This document shows, piece by piece, positions 1 through 9,833 of a DNA stretch of 64,000 bases. The stretch is from Molanna angustata. Taxonomy: Eukaryota; Arthropoda; Insecta; Trichoptera; Molannidae. Where the stretch lies: positions 18,124,215 through 18,188,214 of the forward strand of contig OY754984.1 in assembly GCA_963576475.1 (NCBI GenBank), in the 5' to 3' direction. The position numbers and the translations under genes were made by a program. The stretch's first letter is position 1; each line of letters starts with the position of its first letter. The notes under the pieces were generated by a model that saw only the letters and a program-made list of their open reading frames with translations, ran no database searches and was not told the origin of the DNA.

Positions 1-198
1 CATAATAAATTTTCTAAGCTCCACAATATTATTTGAATAATAGCAAACTAAATTATTAATTCTAATTGTACGATTTTTTAATTCTGTAATATTTTAATTT
101 TTTATTACTTATACAAGGAGTTTTAAAATATGTTTAACTCCTCACTAACCTACTACTCCTCACTAACTAAATAAATTCGCAATATTTAAGGTTCTTTA

Positions 199-435
199 CC
201 GCCATGGCACAGTTGGTAAAGCGTTCGGTTTCGGTGCGGGCGTCCTGGGTTCGATTCCCAGCAAAGGAGAGATTTATTTAAATTTATTTTTCACACAAAT
301 ATTGCTTCTCAGGGCTGGAAATACTGGTTAGTTAAAAGGAAACACTGGATTAATAAGAAATTGCCATCCGGCAATAAACTCGCTACTTGCACAGGGTGCA
401 AGGAAGTGTTTTTTTTTTTATTTTTATTTTTTTTT
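199..435 (+). mobile_element. tRNA-derived SINE with LINE-like 3' hairpin
   Basis: A pol III promoter is visible: an A-box-like TGGCACAGTTGG at 205-216 and a B box GGTTCGATTCC at 248-258. The tRNA-like head lacks a pairing acceptor stem, so it is not a working tRNA gene. Downstream, 360-375 forms the hairpin ATTGCC-atcc-GGCAAT followed by AATAA, as at the 3' ends of CR1-like LINEs in this window (14629, 29224, 36693). The tail is T/A-rich. It sits inside family A: the related copy near 45225-45245 has no insertion. Confidence 0.75.
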
Positions 436-596
436 ATTGCAGATTATCGAATTGTATCATGCTGAGATTGTATTCTGAAAGTTTCATCACAATTTATCTC
501 TGTGTGTGTGTGTGTGTGCTGTGTATAATGAGCTATGTACGGTGTGTTTATTTTAATTATCGATTAAAGACTTAAGTACTCATTAGATTCTCTTGA

Positions 597-725
597 AATT
601 TTGCTAACACTCGCATAGACCCCATTAGATTTTGCTAATAATCGCTTAGGCCCCATTAGATTTTTCTAGTACTCGCTTAGACCCAATTAGATTTTGCTAA
701 TACTCGCTTAGGCCCCATTAGATTT
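597..725 (+). repeat. 31-bp minisatellite, about 4 units, in family A
   Basis: Units containing CATTAGATTTTGCTAATA and CTCGCTTAGRCCC repeat at about 31-bp spacing. Other family A copies (for example at 42440) carry a single unit, so the amplification is local to this copy. Confidence 0.75.
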
Positions 726-1144
726 ATTATTATTATTAAAATCATTATTTATGAATAAAGAATATTATAAAAATATAGATTACATATAAGAAAAAATATT
801 TCAATTTATTTAATTGCGTATACTTATAGTTTAATGGTTGAAGCATATTCATAATAAATCAATACGATTAAAACCTTTAGATTTCAAATCATACCAGTTC
901 AATAGAAACGATGTAGGTATTATTATTACTTGAAGTAATTTCTCTAGGGATGTGAAGTATGAAATTCAATATCCTTTTCAATTACCATCCATCCGCCATC
1001 TTTGATGCATCACATGATGGTTGTACAGTGAAAACACGACGTAACATGTATTTTTAATATGCAATTCAAATCGGAGAATGTTTTATTGAAACACATATTG
1101 AACATACTCATTCCAGTATTTAATCGAAGAGCAGCATAGTAAAT

Positions 1145-1400
1145 CGTAAGAGGAAGCTTTAATAAAACGAGTGGGTTGTGGTCAATGCTTAACTCCTCAC
1201 TAATAAGTAATTCGATAAAGTATTCAAGTTTTGTATGGAAAATATTCCGCATTTTCATGAAATGAGCCTGTTTTAATTATTTTTTATTTAAATATTTTAT
1301 TACGAAAACTTGCCATTTTATGAAAGCGCTTTTTTACCAGTTTCCTGAGCTTGGGGTCACTTTGAAATATTGGACAGTAGACAGTTGAAAAATTGAGCAC
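1145..1400 (-). repeat. Family A, 3' part, copy 2
   Basis: On the minus strand this matches the block 42480-42745: AAGTGACCCCAAGCTCAG, then CCATACAAAACTTGAATACT, TTAGTGAGGAG and GACCACAACCCACTCG. There is no coding signal. Confidence 0.6.
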
Positions 1401-1444
1401 GCCGTTCATAGCACACAGCACATAGCACACACACATACAGATAC

Positions 1445-1611
1445 ATTATTTATTTATTTATTTCGACATATACATTGTTTATTAGTATTGTAACTGCAAT
1501 GCCCCACTAGGTAAAAAACCTGTGTCGGGGCTAAAGCATCTTAAAACAGTGATATTGATATGGTGGATGCCAAACATCAAAACTTAAGTAAGAAAAGTAA
1601 TAAAAAAACAT
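1445..1611 (-). mobile_element. LINE 3'-end fragment with conserved hairpin
   Basis: Positions 1501-1531 form a two-level hairpin (outer GCCCC/GGGGC, inner AGGT/ACCT). Related hairpins at 33951 and 57150 follow reverse-transcriptase C-terminal coding. An AAATA-type tail lies at 1448-1470 on the minus strand. No coding part remains. Confidence 0.5.
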
Positions 1612-2140
1612 GAACTTAGAATAAAAACATGCACAAATGAATTTCAAAATAATATAAAAAGATGAATTGAGAAAAATAATATAAAAAGTTGAACTTAGAA
1701 TAAAAACATGTACAAATGAATTTCAAAATAATATAAAAAGATGAATTGAGAAAAATAATATAAAAAGATGAACTTAGAATAAAAACATGCACAAATTAAT
1801 TGAATTTCAAAATAATATAAAAAGATAAATTGAGAAAAATAATATAAAAAGATGAACTTAGAATAAAAACAAGCACAAATTAATTGAATTTCAAAATAAT
1901 ATAAAAAGATGAATTGAGAAAAATAATATAAAAAGATGAACTTAGAATAAAAACATGCACAAATTAATTGAATTTCAAAATAATATAAAAAGATGAATTG
2001 AGAAAAATAATACAAAAAGATGAACTTAGAATAAAAACATGTACAAATGAAATTCAAAATAATGTAAAAAGATGAACTTGAGAAAAATAATATAAAAAGA
2101 TGAACTTAGAATAAAAACATCTACAAATGAATTTCAAAAC
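1612..2140. repeat. Tandem repeat of 79/84-bp units, about 6.5 copies
   Basis: The motif GAACTTAGAATAAAAACATG recurs at 1612, 1691, 1770, 1854, 1938, 2022 and 2102, giving spacings of 79, 79, 84, 84, 84 and 80. The 84-bp form has an extra TTAAT. The open frame across it on the minus strand is only the repeat read through and is not a gene. Confidence 0.9.
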
Positions 2141-2202
2141 ACGAAAAAACATGCTCGTCCGCCACCGCCCCTACGCTCGAGTTCGTCGCGTCATACATAA
2201 CG

Positions 2203-2275
2203 CATTGTTATGAAACTTTCAGACTAGAATCTCAGAATGATACTAGTTGATAATCTGCAATAAAAAGTTTTTTTT
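2203..2275 (-). repeat. Family A fragment
   Basis: The minus strand reads ATTATCAACTAGTATCATTC and TGAAAGTTTCATAAC as in the 5' half of family A. It lies between the tandem array and a SINE-tail palindrome. Confidence 0.5.
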
Positions 2276-2277
2276 TA

Positions 2278-2361
2278 AATGAATATGTCCTTGTTAAGCA
2301 AGTACCTACCTACATATTCATATGCTTGTATATGTACTTGTTTAACAAGGACATATTCATT
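2278..2361. repeat. Foldback of two SINE 3' tails
   Basis: The arms 2278-2305 and 2334-2361 (28 bp, one mismatch) are inverted copies of the 3' end of the SINE at 31559-31737, 38090-38277 and 59424-59555 (sequence AATGAATATGTCCTTGTTAA). The loop is 28 bases. Confidence 0.85.
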
Positions 2362-3215
2362 TTTATTTTAAAAAAATGCTTTTTTCATGAAATTGATGTG
2401 CTTTTTTAGCAATTTGTAAATAAAAGTATCAAATTATAAATATTCTGAGCTTGGGGTCACTTTGTACAAGGCAATTATTAGAACAGTTGTGACATATGGA
2501 TGTGAAGCATGGACACTTTTGAGAGACGAGTGCTTCGTAGAATCCTAGGACCTGTGCCTGATGGTGACGCCTGGAGGATTAGATATAATAATGAGCTATA
2601 TGCCATCTACAAAACTCCCAGGCTCTTTTTGTATGTCATATTGAACAGATTGAGATGGGCCGGACATGTACAGAGAATACCACCACAGCAAATACCAAAG
2701 ATAGTCCTGTGTAGACATACAGGTGGAAGAAGAAAGATTGGAAGACCACGGCTGCGATGGGAGGACGAAGTTGGAAGAGATTCTTTCCAACTATTGCAAG
2801 TGCCGGGCAGTTGGAGAGTTGCTGCAGACGATAGAAGAAGCTGCAGGCGAAGACTGTCGGAGGCCAAGGCTCGATATGGGCTGTAGCGCCATTGAAGAAG
2901 AAGGGGTCACTTAGAAATATTTGAGAGTAGAAAAAATCAGAAGCTCTTATCAGATATCCTTCAAAATCTAATGAGATCTTCAAATTCAAATTTGCATAAT
3001 ATGAAAAGAGTCTTTTAGTCAATAATCGATAAAGTAGAATAAACATGCCTATACAGTACAGCACATAGTTCTCAAAACTCACAGATAAATTGTGATGAAA
3101 CTTTCAGAATACAATCTCAGCATGATACTAGTAAGTTGTTAATCTGCAAAAAAATAGCATTAAAAATTGCGAAATCATAACTCCATCTGCGAATTCATAA
3201 CTACCCCTTGTAATA
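2362..3215 (-). repeat. Family A, copy 3, split by an RTE-like insertion
   Basis: Family A blocks flank 2463-2902 on both sides. On the minus strand, 2903-3215 gives the GTATCATGCTGAGATTG part and 2362-2462 the AAGTGACCCCAAGCTCAG part. The two halves meet at a duplicated GGGGTCACTT. Confidence 0.65.
2463..2902 (+). pseudogene. RTE-like LINE C-terminal fragment (5'-truncated insertion)
   Basis: The conceptual protein carries the post-RT tail typical of this LINE group: TYGCEA near 2490, then TFERRVLRRILGP, RLRWAGHVQR and GRPRLRWEDEVGRD, ending in AKARYGL and a stop. The first part is shifted out of frame relative to the tail. A GAAGAAG tail ends the insert. Perfect 10-bp direct repeats GGGGTCACTT (2453-2462 and 2903-2912) flank it and are the target-site duplication. 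The RT core is absent because of 5' truncation. Related tails occur at 15034-15530 (minus) and 16556-17150. The clade is provisional. Confidence 0.8.
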
Positions 3216-4136
3216 GTGATAAGCAAAAATACATCATGTATTCACCTAAGGGTACAATGTTTTCTTTTCATATATTACAAATTGTAATTGTTTGAGTACC
3301 ATTTATTTGGTTCTCAGTATATTATGTATTTTTCTTGTTAACATGTTCTATACTTTCTTTTTAATTTTATTTTCATAAAAGTTTTACATCATAGTAATTG
3401 GGATCTCACTAACCTACAGGCTATCAGTGAGTTTCCCATACAAAAAGGACAAGTACGTACTTAATATTACATTCCTTGAGTTACGGTTTTAAAATTATAT
3501 TATGGGATACCAACATGTTTTTTTTATTATTTTATTACTACTTGTAAATGGGTCAAACGTTTTTAATTACTTTCTACAATATTTTTTTTTAAATATAGTT
3601 TTAACTGAGGATATTTTATCAAGTTTATCCATATAACTTGGAAGGGTGTTAAATATTTTCGGTATGAATGTACCATTATTTGTCAATTGAGGTACCGCAT
3701 TAACAGTTAAAAAAGCAATTTAGATTATGATAGAGAAAGGATACGTAACTATAACGACTGCAGTGTGACTATGTGAAAATCAGCATAGTGGCCACAGAAG
3801 CTTTATTGAAGTTGCGCATCCCCTGTGTTTCTTCTAATCTCGTATTTAAAAAATTACAATAATGAATTGTATAAAAAATAAAACATGTCTTCTATAATTG
3901 TTTTAAAAGTAAACACACTTTAATATAATTATACAAAATTACAACAGAAGAAAAATCCCTAATAGGGAATATCCTGTTTTTAACGAAGTGCACTTTCAAA
4001 TCAAATGTACCTATTTTAACTAATGTATGCATGATGAGTTCCGTCCTAAACTACGAGTATTTTGTACATAGCTGTTACATTTATTTCATTTATTCCAATG
4101 TGTGTCCCAACGTTTTGATCCGTTTTCCGTTGGGTT
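3216..4136. other. No gene recognised
   Basis: AT-rich sequence. I see no open frame with recognisable content, no tRNA-like boxes and no strong tandem repeat. Confidence 0.5.
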
Positions 4137-4840
4137 TCTTTATTTTATTTTATTTTATTTATTTTCAGGAAACAAACAGCGTTACAAAGTTTATGGTATG
4201 GACAATAAAATTATAACAATTATGCCAATAATGTGTTTCCACATAAGTAAAAAACAATAAGTATATAAGTTTATACAAAAATTTATAAAGAATATGTAGG
4301 AGAGAGTTGGGAATAGAGAGGAAAGATAGAGTGCAGATGGAGAGGGATATGTGTTGGTATGAATATATATGAATATTTAATGATTGATAAGTTTTGATTT
4401 GATAACATTTATTGATGAGTTGAATATATCTAATTCGTTTAGGCGCGTATTGAAGAAGTGTGATGCACGGTATATGAATGAGTCTTGTTTGGCGTTCGTG
4501 TTACAGTGTGAAAGGTTTAATGAATGTTGGAATCGGGTTGCTCGGGTGGGAACCCGAAGAGCTATTCGTTCAAGCAGTTCCGGGCAATCCACGATAGAGT
4601 TGGCGATTTCAAATAAAAAGACGGCATCGGAGATATTTCTACGGTTTTCCAATGTGCTAATTTTAAAGAACTCGACAGAATCTGAGTAATTTAGATGAGA
4701 TCGAAAGGAGCGAAAATCAAGGTACTTAAGGAATCAATTCTGGATATTTTCAATTATGTGTATGTAGGTAGAGTATCTAGGATTCCAGACTTGTGATGAA
4801 TATTCCAAAATGCTGCGCACATATGTAAAGTATAATATTT
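4137..4840 (-). pseudogene. LINE (jockey/CR1-like) RT C-terminus and 3' UTR
   Basis: On the minus strand from about 4840 the frame reads RSILEYSSQVWNPRYSTY, then LENRRNISDAVFLFEIANSI, VPTRATR and FNTRLNELDIF, and stops at 4377. This is the conserved C-terminal region after the RT domain in jockey/CR1-type LINEs. The 3' UTR runs to a (TAAAA)n tail at 4137-4165. The 3' end of a sister copy is at 21424-21747. EN and RT domains are missing. Confidence 0.75.
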
Positions 4841-5204
4841 TTAATGTGAGTATATTGTTAAGTTAGTATATGTGAGTATATTTTCTTTGTCAAGGAAATT
4901 GTTTTAGTCGGTTAAACCGTTAACGTTTGTCCCGTCAGGGTCTTTTGAAGTCCGTTCCACTAGTTATCGTATATAATTTGAAATTATATATTCACTAAAA
5001 GCTCTATGAAAACAATACCTAGAACTGGAGTAGAACTAAGTGCTATAATTAACCATTATGAATTCCAAATTATCAACAATTAATTTTGATACACCTACTC
5101 TCATTATACAGACACGTGTGGAATTAGTAATTTAACAAACTTGATTTTGCTTTAAATAAATGACTGTGTTTCATATCCATACTTTAATTAAATTTTTCTG
5201 AAAT
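4841..5204. other. No gene recognised
   Basis: AT-rich sequence between a LINE tail and family A. No feature is supported. Confidence 0.45.
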
Positions 5205-5420
5205 CTAATATTTTAACTCCTCACTACCCCGAGGAGATAAAGCGTGTTTAATTTATGAATTCGCAATTCGCAATGTTATTTATTATTGCGGATTATCAAC
5301 CAGTATCATGCTGAGTTTGTATCCTGAAACTTTCATTACACAAAACATCAACACAAAATATCTGTGTGTGTTCTGTGTACCTACTATGTGACAGCAGCGG
5401 AATGCAATGAATGTCCTTAT
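5205..5420 (+). repeat. Family A, 5' half, copy 4
   Basis: It begins TTTTAACTCCTCACTACCCC and continues through AGTATCATGCTGAGTTTGTA to TCTGTGTGTG. The second half of the family is absent. Confidence 0.6.
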
Positions 5421-6479
5421 TTCAAAAAGTGAAACGACCAAGTCCCATCTATAGAAGTAGGTACATACAGTTATAGGATACCGATGTACCATAAATCTAA
5501 GTGCCTTATATACTCCGACTCTCTTGTAAAATCTAGCATCCTTCCTTCCATGCCGAGAGAGAACCAGCTCATCTAATGGAATTAGGAAGTTTTAAAAAGC
5601 ATCGCCACAAACAAAATTACTCACGCGACTCAGAATCTACGTTAACTTTATTTATTTTTATTAATTTATTTAAAAGCATTGTGGCAAAAATACATATACC
5701 TCTTTTAAGCGCCGTGTTTTATTCATCTTACTTGCTTTCGATAATTATGAGTTAGATATTATTTATCATAGATCTATCGCTATCGAAATAGCTATCGAAA
5801 GGGAATTCCATTCCATGAGGAACACCATTTTTCCTAAACTATTCGCTTTGATGAAGTCTTCAAGTGGCCTGACTGATAGAACTGGTGTATATATAAAAAA
5901 GCGAATCTTTGACAAATTTTATATGACATATTAAGACAACGTTCTCTTTGCAAAAACTAGAATCGATGTCAATAATCTTTCGTGTTATGTAGCGTGTAGT
6001 GTAGGCCTTAAAATTGATTATTCTAAAACAAACAAAAAGGAACGGATATTAACTTTAGAGATAGATTTAAGAATTAAATAATTATAGCTAGAACAGGATA
6101 ATGTGATACTTCAGAAAGGTTTGCAACACTTGAATGGCATACACTGGTCATGTTGCCCACAGTTCGTAAGATCAATAGACGTAACGCTTCTTGACTTTTA
6201 TCCTATGACTAATAAATTATTTGAGAAACCTTGAACGACACCAGATCCGCCGGAGGGACGATATTGAATAACACGCTTCTGAGACATGGGCAGATTAGTT
6301 TATTTGACAGACAAACTAATCTGTGTTGATTGGCGTAAAAAGTGGAGAAGGCATATAGAGATGGAGTCAAATAGCTTAAGAAGAAGAACGCTTTCTTCAA
6401 AAACTACCAAAAAGGATAATATATCATTTTTTTTCATAATATATGTAATACAAAGAACACACTTTTCATGTTAAAAAAT
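5421..6479. other. No clear gene; small hairpin at 6291-6323
   Basis: One 11-bp hairpin, CAGATTAGTTT/AAACTAATCTG, lies at 6291-6323. The following frame reads DWRKKWRRHIEM, which resembles a LINE C-terminal tail but is too short to call. The rest is unassigned. Confidence 0.4.
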
Positions 6480-6489
6480 GTTATACAAC

Positions 6490-7030
6490 ATATGCAAAAC
6501 ACTCTGTATTAAACAGGACACTAGCATCTTACAATAAAACGTTTAACAATATTGATGTGTTTCACACAAAATCTAAACCGTATATTAATAAAATTAAGGA
6601 ATCCTCAGCTCTGGACATGATATCACTTAAAACTAACTTTTTTGATCTTTCTGAATTGTGACTTTTTTCTATATGTGTGTGTGTATGCGAGCGTGTGTGT
6701 GTATTCTTGTGGCCGCGTGCAAATAAGTTCATCTAAATCCTCATATCCATTCCTTAATCCCAACTTTGTGATGCTTGACTTTCGATGTAATACTTAATCT
6801 CGTTCATTTTGCTTTTCTTTTTTCTAATTTGATTTACTATTTTTTTTTCTTTTTATGCTTGTAATGTTTAATCAACGATTTTGTTGTTCTTCTTTTTCTT
6901 TTTTAGTCATTGTCTCATGTTATTTTTGCTTGTTATTTTGTACCCCCTTTTTGCTTTTTGCTTTGTTATGTTGCTCATATTGTTTTGTTGTTCTTACCAA
7001 GTTTTATATATTATAATGCACCTATGTAAT
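6490..7030 (+). pseudogene. LINE RT C-terminal end and T-rich 3' UTR
   Basis: Around 6530-6650 the frame reads YNKTFNNIDVFHTKSK, then MISLKTNFFDLSEL and a stop, matching the very end of jockey/CR1-type ORF2 proteins. The following T-rich stretch to about 7030 looks like the 3' UTR. The remainder of the element is missing. Confidence 0.5.
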
Positions 7031-7189
7031 ATTTCACGAACAAATTCTTAATTGGAATATATTTATATTTAAATAATAATGTATACAATTGAAATTTATA
7101 TTCTGTGAATTTGTCAACAAGAATAAAAATAAAAATAAAATAAAATAAAAATAAAACACACACACAACACAAGCTAAACTATCACCAAA

Positions 7190-7435
7190 AAGACAATCTT
7201 GAAGGTTGAACTGGCTCGAACATGTCATATCCTCCATAGCATCAGTGACAATTGCTTTCAATATCGCCCTGAAGAGAATAGACGTCTGGGTAGGCCTGCA
7301 CCGACCATCCGGAGGTTGACACAACAGAGCTTCATCAGACATGAAAGCAGGTAATCCTGGAGAAACTACTGGATGACGACCTGAAAGCACTGGGAGCGGA
7401 CGTGGATAGATGATGATGATGACGATGATGAATAG
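7190..7435 (+). pseudogene. LINE C-terminal remnant with (GAT)n tail
   Basis: Fragments in more than one frame (NWLEHVISSIAS, RLGRPAPT, DDDLKALGAD) resemble the GHV.RM...GRPPLTW...DLKALG tail seen in one insect LINE group. It ends in GATGATGATGATGACGATGATGA. Frameshifts and stops show it is dead. Confidence 0.45.
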
Positions 7436-7849
7436 AGATTAATTCCAACTTAATTCTACGTTTCAAATTGAATGTATATCGAAATTGTAAGAACCTCGCT
7501 TTCATCCGTTTGTATAACATTTTATCTGGTGTAGGTACCTGTGAATTTCAGATGTTTTGTGCAACATCGGAGCATAGCTGTAATTTGTTACAGCAACCTG
7601 TGGTTTCACGAACATAGAAACCATAGCAGCGGTTGAGAGATAAATAGAAATTAACCAAAATAATATACCGCCGGCGAATATTGCAAATGTTCGGTCGAAT
7701 AAATCCTCTTCAAAGTTTCCTGGTTATGCAATAAAATGTTAATTCTTAACAATTCAAATACATTTTCTATTTGTATTTAAGCAACTATTTGTACTGGCAT
7801 TTATAAAATAATTTGTCAAATTATTATTTTTTAATTGATTGGGGAAAAC
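7436..7849. other. No gene recognised
   Basis: AT-rich sequence without supported features. Confidence 0.45.
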
Positions 7850-8070
7850 CCATAGTTCCTACCAACCAACCATACCATCACGCCATTTTCCTATTTGGGG
7901 TACGCAGAGAGAACCGAACGCTAGACTTCTCTCTTTTGATATGCATTCCTCGCTTCTTGCATCCATTCATCGTCTCATATACGCTCTTCTGTTATTCTTA
8001 AATTTCATAAAATTCCATGCCATCGTGCCATGTTTTCCTTAGCCGACCTCTACTTTTCGTTCCTATTTTA
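7850..8070 (-). pseudogene. RTE-like LINE 3'-terminal fragment
   Basis: The minus strand ends CTAGCGTTCGGTTCTCTCTG followed by an ATGGCGTGATGG motif, the 3' terminus shared with 16320-16555 (minus), 43080-43575, 48185-48255, 48565-49165 (minus) and 57935-58005. The coding part is heavily mutated. Confidence 0.55.
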
Positions 8071-8229
8071 TCAGCCTAATATACTTCTTTTGTCGGTCGG
8101 TTATCACTCATTCTTTCTGTGTCTAAAACACCTTAAGGCGTTTATTTTTATCTAGATATTATACTAAAAATAATTGGTATATACCTAACACAAGAAATTA
8201 CAAAAAAAATATACAGTAAATTAAATGTT

Positions 8230-8795
8230 TTCTATAAATTCAAAAATAAATAAAAGTAGGTATAAAGGCAGCAGCAACAAGGAAAAAGAATAAGGAACGG
8301 AGCAAACTGGAAAAGAAGCTCAAGTCGCCAATATGTCCTATTCCGATCGTCCAAATGTACACCCTCGCGTTCGCAGCACTCATTAAATGGAACAGTTAAA
8401 TTACTTCTAACGACTCGGAAGGTGGACTCAGTGATGGCTACCATTTCGTGACGGATATTTTATTTCAAATGCGCCAGGGAAGTCGGTTTATTGGCGTAAA
8501 CCTTAGATTTAAGATAACCCCAAAGGGGTTAAATCAGGAGTGCGTAGAGGCCAATTTATGTCACCTCTCCTGGAGATCAAATTGCCTGGGAAAATTTCAC
8601 GAACTCTTGGAAAGATGTATTGGACGTGTATGACGTTGCTCTGTCCTGCTGGAACCATGTTCTTTGGTTATAGCCAGAAATTTTTTGCAGTTCAGGCACC
8701 AAAAAGTCGTCTAACATCTCCACATAATGCTCTGAATACAAATATAAACTTTCTTTTGAGACACCTTGTATGTAACCATTATTACAAATTAACTT
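8230..8795 (-). pseudogene. Decayed Tc1/mariner-type DDE transposase
   Basis: The minus-strand frame from about 8790 reads YVEMLDDFLVPEL and then TWFQQDRATSYTSN, the region of the second catalytic Asp in Tc1/mariner-superfamily transposases (QQD). After a frameshift near 8580, ISRRGDINWPLRTPDLTP matches the block before the third catalytic acid. Further C-terminal matches are in shifted frames. It is not functional. Confidence 0.65.
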
Positions 8796-9080
8796 TCTTT
8801 CCCCCCTTAGCGCTTTTATCCCGTTTCTATCGGGGTACGGTTTGACCATGATCCTGGAATTGGCGAGTCTGGTTATGACACTGAAGCGACTGCCATCTGA
8901 CCTTCGTAACCCTTAGAAAGGGGAACCAGACAAATTGGATCATGGCCACATATAGCTAGTGATATAAATCCGCACACAGATTTTTTTTTAACAATCCAGA
9001 GGTGCGTGCCTCGCCCGGATTCGAACCGTCGACCTCACACATGTGAGGCGACGACCTTACCGCTGGGCTATCACCGCTTA
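8796..9080 (-). mobile_element. tRNA-derived SINE (second family)
   Basis: Sense is on the minus strand. GCGGTGATAGCCCAGCGGT near 9079 holds the A-box-like part, and GGTTCGAATCC near 9028 is the B box. A long non-tRNA body follows (CTGTGTGCGGATTTATATC and ACCCCGATAGAAACGGGAT). There is no 3' partner for the acceptor stem, so it is not a tRNA gene. It abuts the decayed transposase. Confidence 0.75.
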
Positions 9081-9833
9081 CAAATTATTATTATTATTAC
9101 AAATTAATGTTTGAATAAAAAATATTTTTATATTGCCTTGAATTTTCTAAAATCCGTGTGCAAGAAAATCGCGCATGTAAAATGATTGTGTAAAAATTTT
9201 GAAGCTTTTTCGGTATTTCACCGCACACCATTAACGGATTGTCCAGTGAAAAAGCAACCCCTCGGCTATTTCCAATCCCCAGGAATTCTTTTGTTTGAAT
9301 CGCGCTTCTGACGGCAGATACAAAAATGCCACACGATGTATAATACGTGTTCATACATAGGGTGTTGTCAAACGACGCTTGTATACGGTACCTATTGACA
9401 CCGTACATATGTCCACACGTGTGGGCGATGTGAGAAAATGCGTAAAAGATGTTGCGCGAGAGCGGATGAAAGGATCTCTTTCTTTGAATGAATCTTAGAA
9501 CAAATGTCAAGTCTTTGTGTGTCTCTTATCTTCCTCTCAAAATTAACCAATAAGTTAAAAATTTTCAAAAATAATGTCCACACGAATGGATTAATCCCAT
9601 TTTTTTAAAATTATTTGTATTTATTTATTTTTTACAGGAATAATAAAAAATACATATGAATATAAAAATACAACAATTCAATATTATGTAGGTATTAGGG
9701 TAATAATAACATAATATTGTTATAAATATGCAATAGGAAGAAATAAAACTGATTTCTAAACCAATTCTAACAAATGGATGTAACATTTCTTATAATATAC
9801 AATTTTATAAAGTTATACAGTAAATTTTAATTA
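9081..9833. other. Unassigned; 137-codon minus-strand frame of unknown meaning
   Basis: The open frame at 9097-9510 has no motif I recognise, and its composition does not differ from the surroundings. The block holding CACCATTAACGGATTGTCC looks like transposon sequence, but I cannot name a family. Confidence 0.3.

Larger units (their letters stand above)
128..725 (+). repeat. Dispersed repeat family A, copy 1 (interrupted)
   Basis: The copy starts near CTCCTCACTA motifs and continues after a SINE insertion at about 436. It holds the family signature ATCATGCTGAGATTGTATTCTG, a TG microsatellite, and TATCGATTAAAGACT. The same blocks recur at 2203-2275 and 2362-3215 (minus), 5205-5420, 41985-42722 and 45175-45600. 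No protein is encoded. It may be a non-autonomous DNA element, but true termini are not resolved because similarity continues past the CTCCTCACTA/TAGTGAGGAG motifs in some copies. Confidence 0.6.

Noticed and set aside
593..725. CRISPR-like array (31-bp direct repeats; also the 41-bp array at 62520)
   Set aside because: Units are directly adjacent with no spacers and the DNA is eukaryotic; these are minisatellites.
1695..2057. 120-codon repetitive frame on the minus strand
   Set aside because: It follows the 84-bp tandem repeat, whose unit length is a multiple of 3, so openness is automatic.
7839..8042. Plus-strand frames over 7813-8042
   Set aside because: They are antisense to the RTE-like 3' end on the minus strand.
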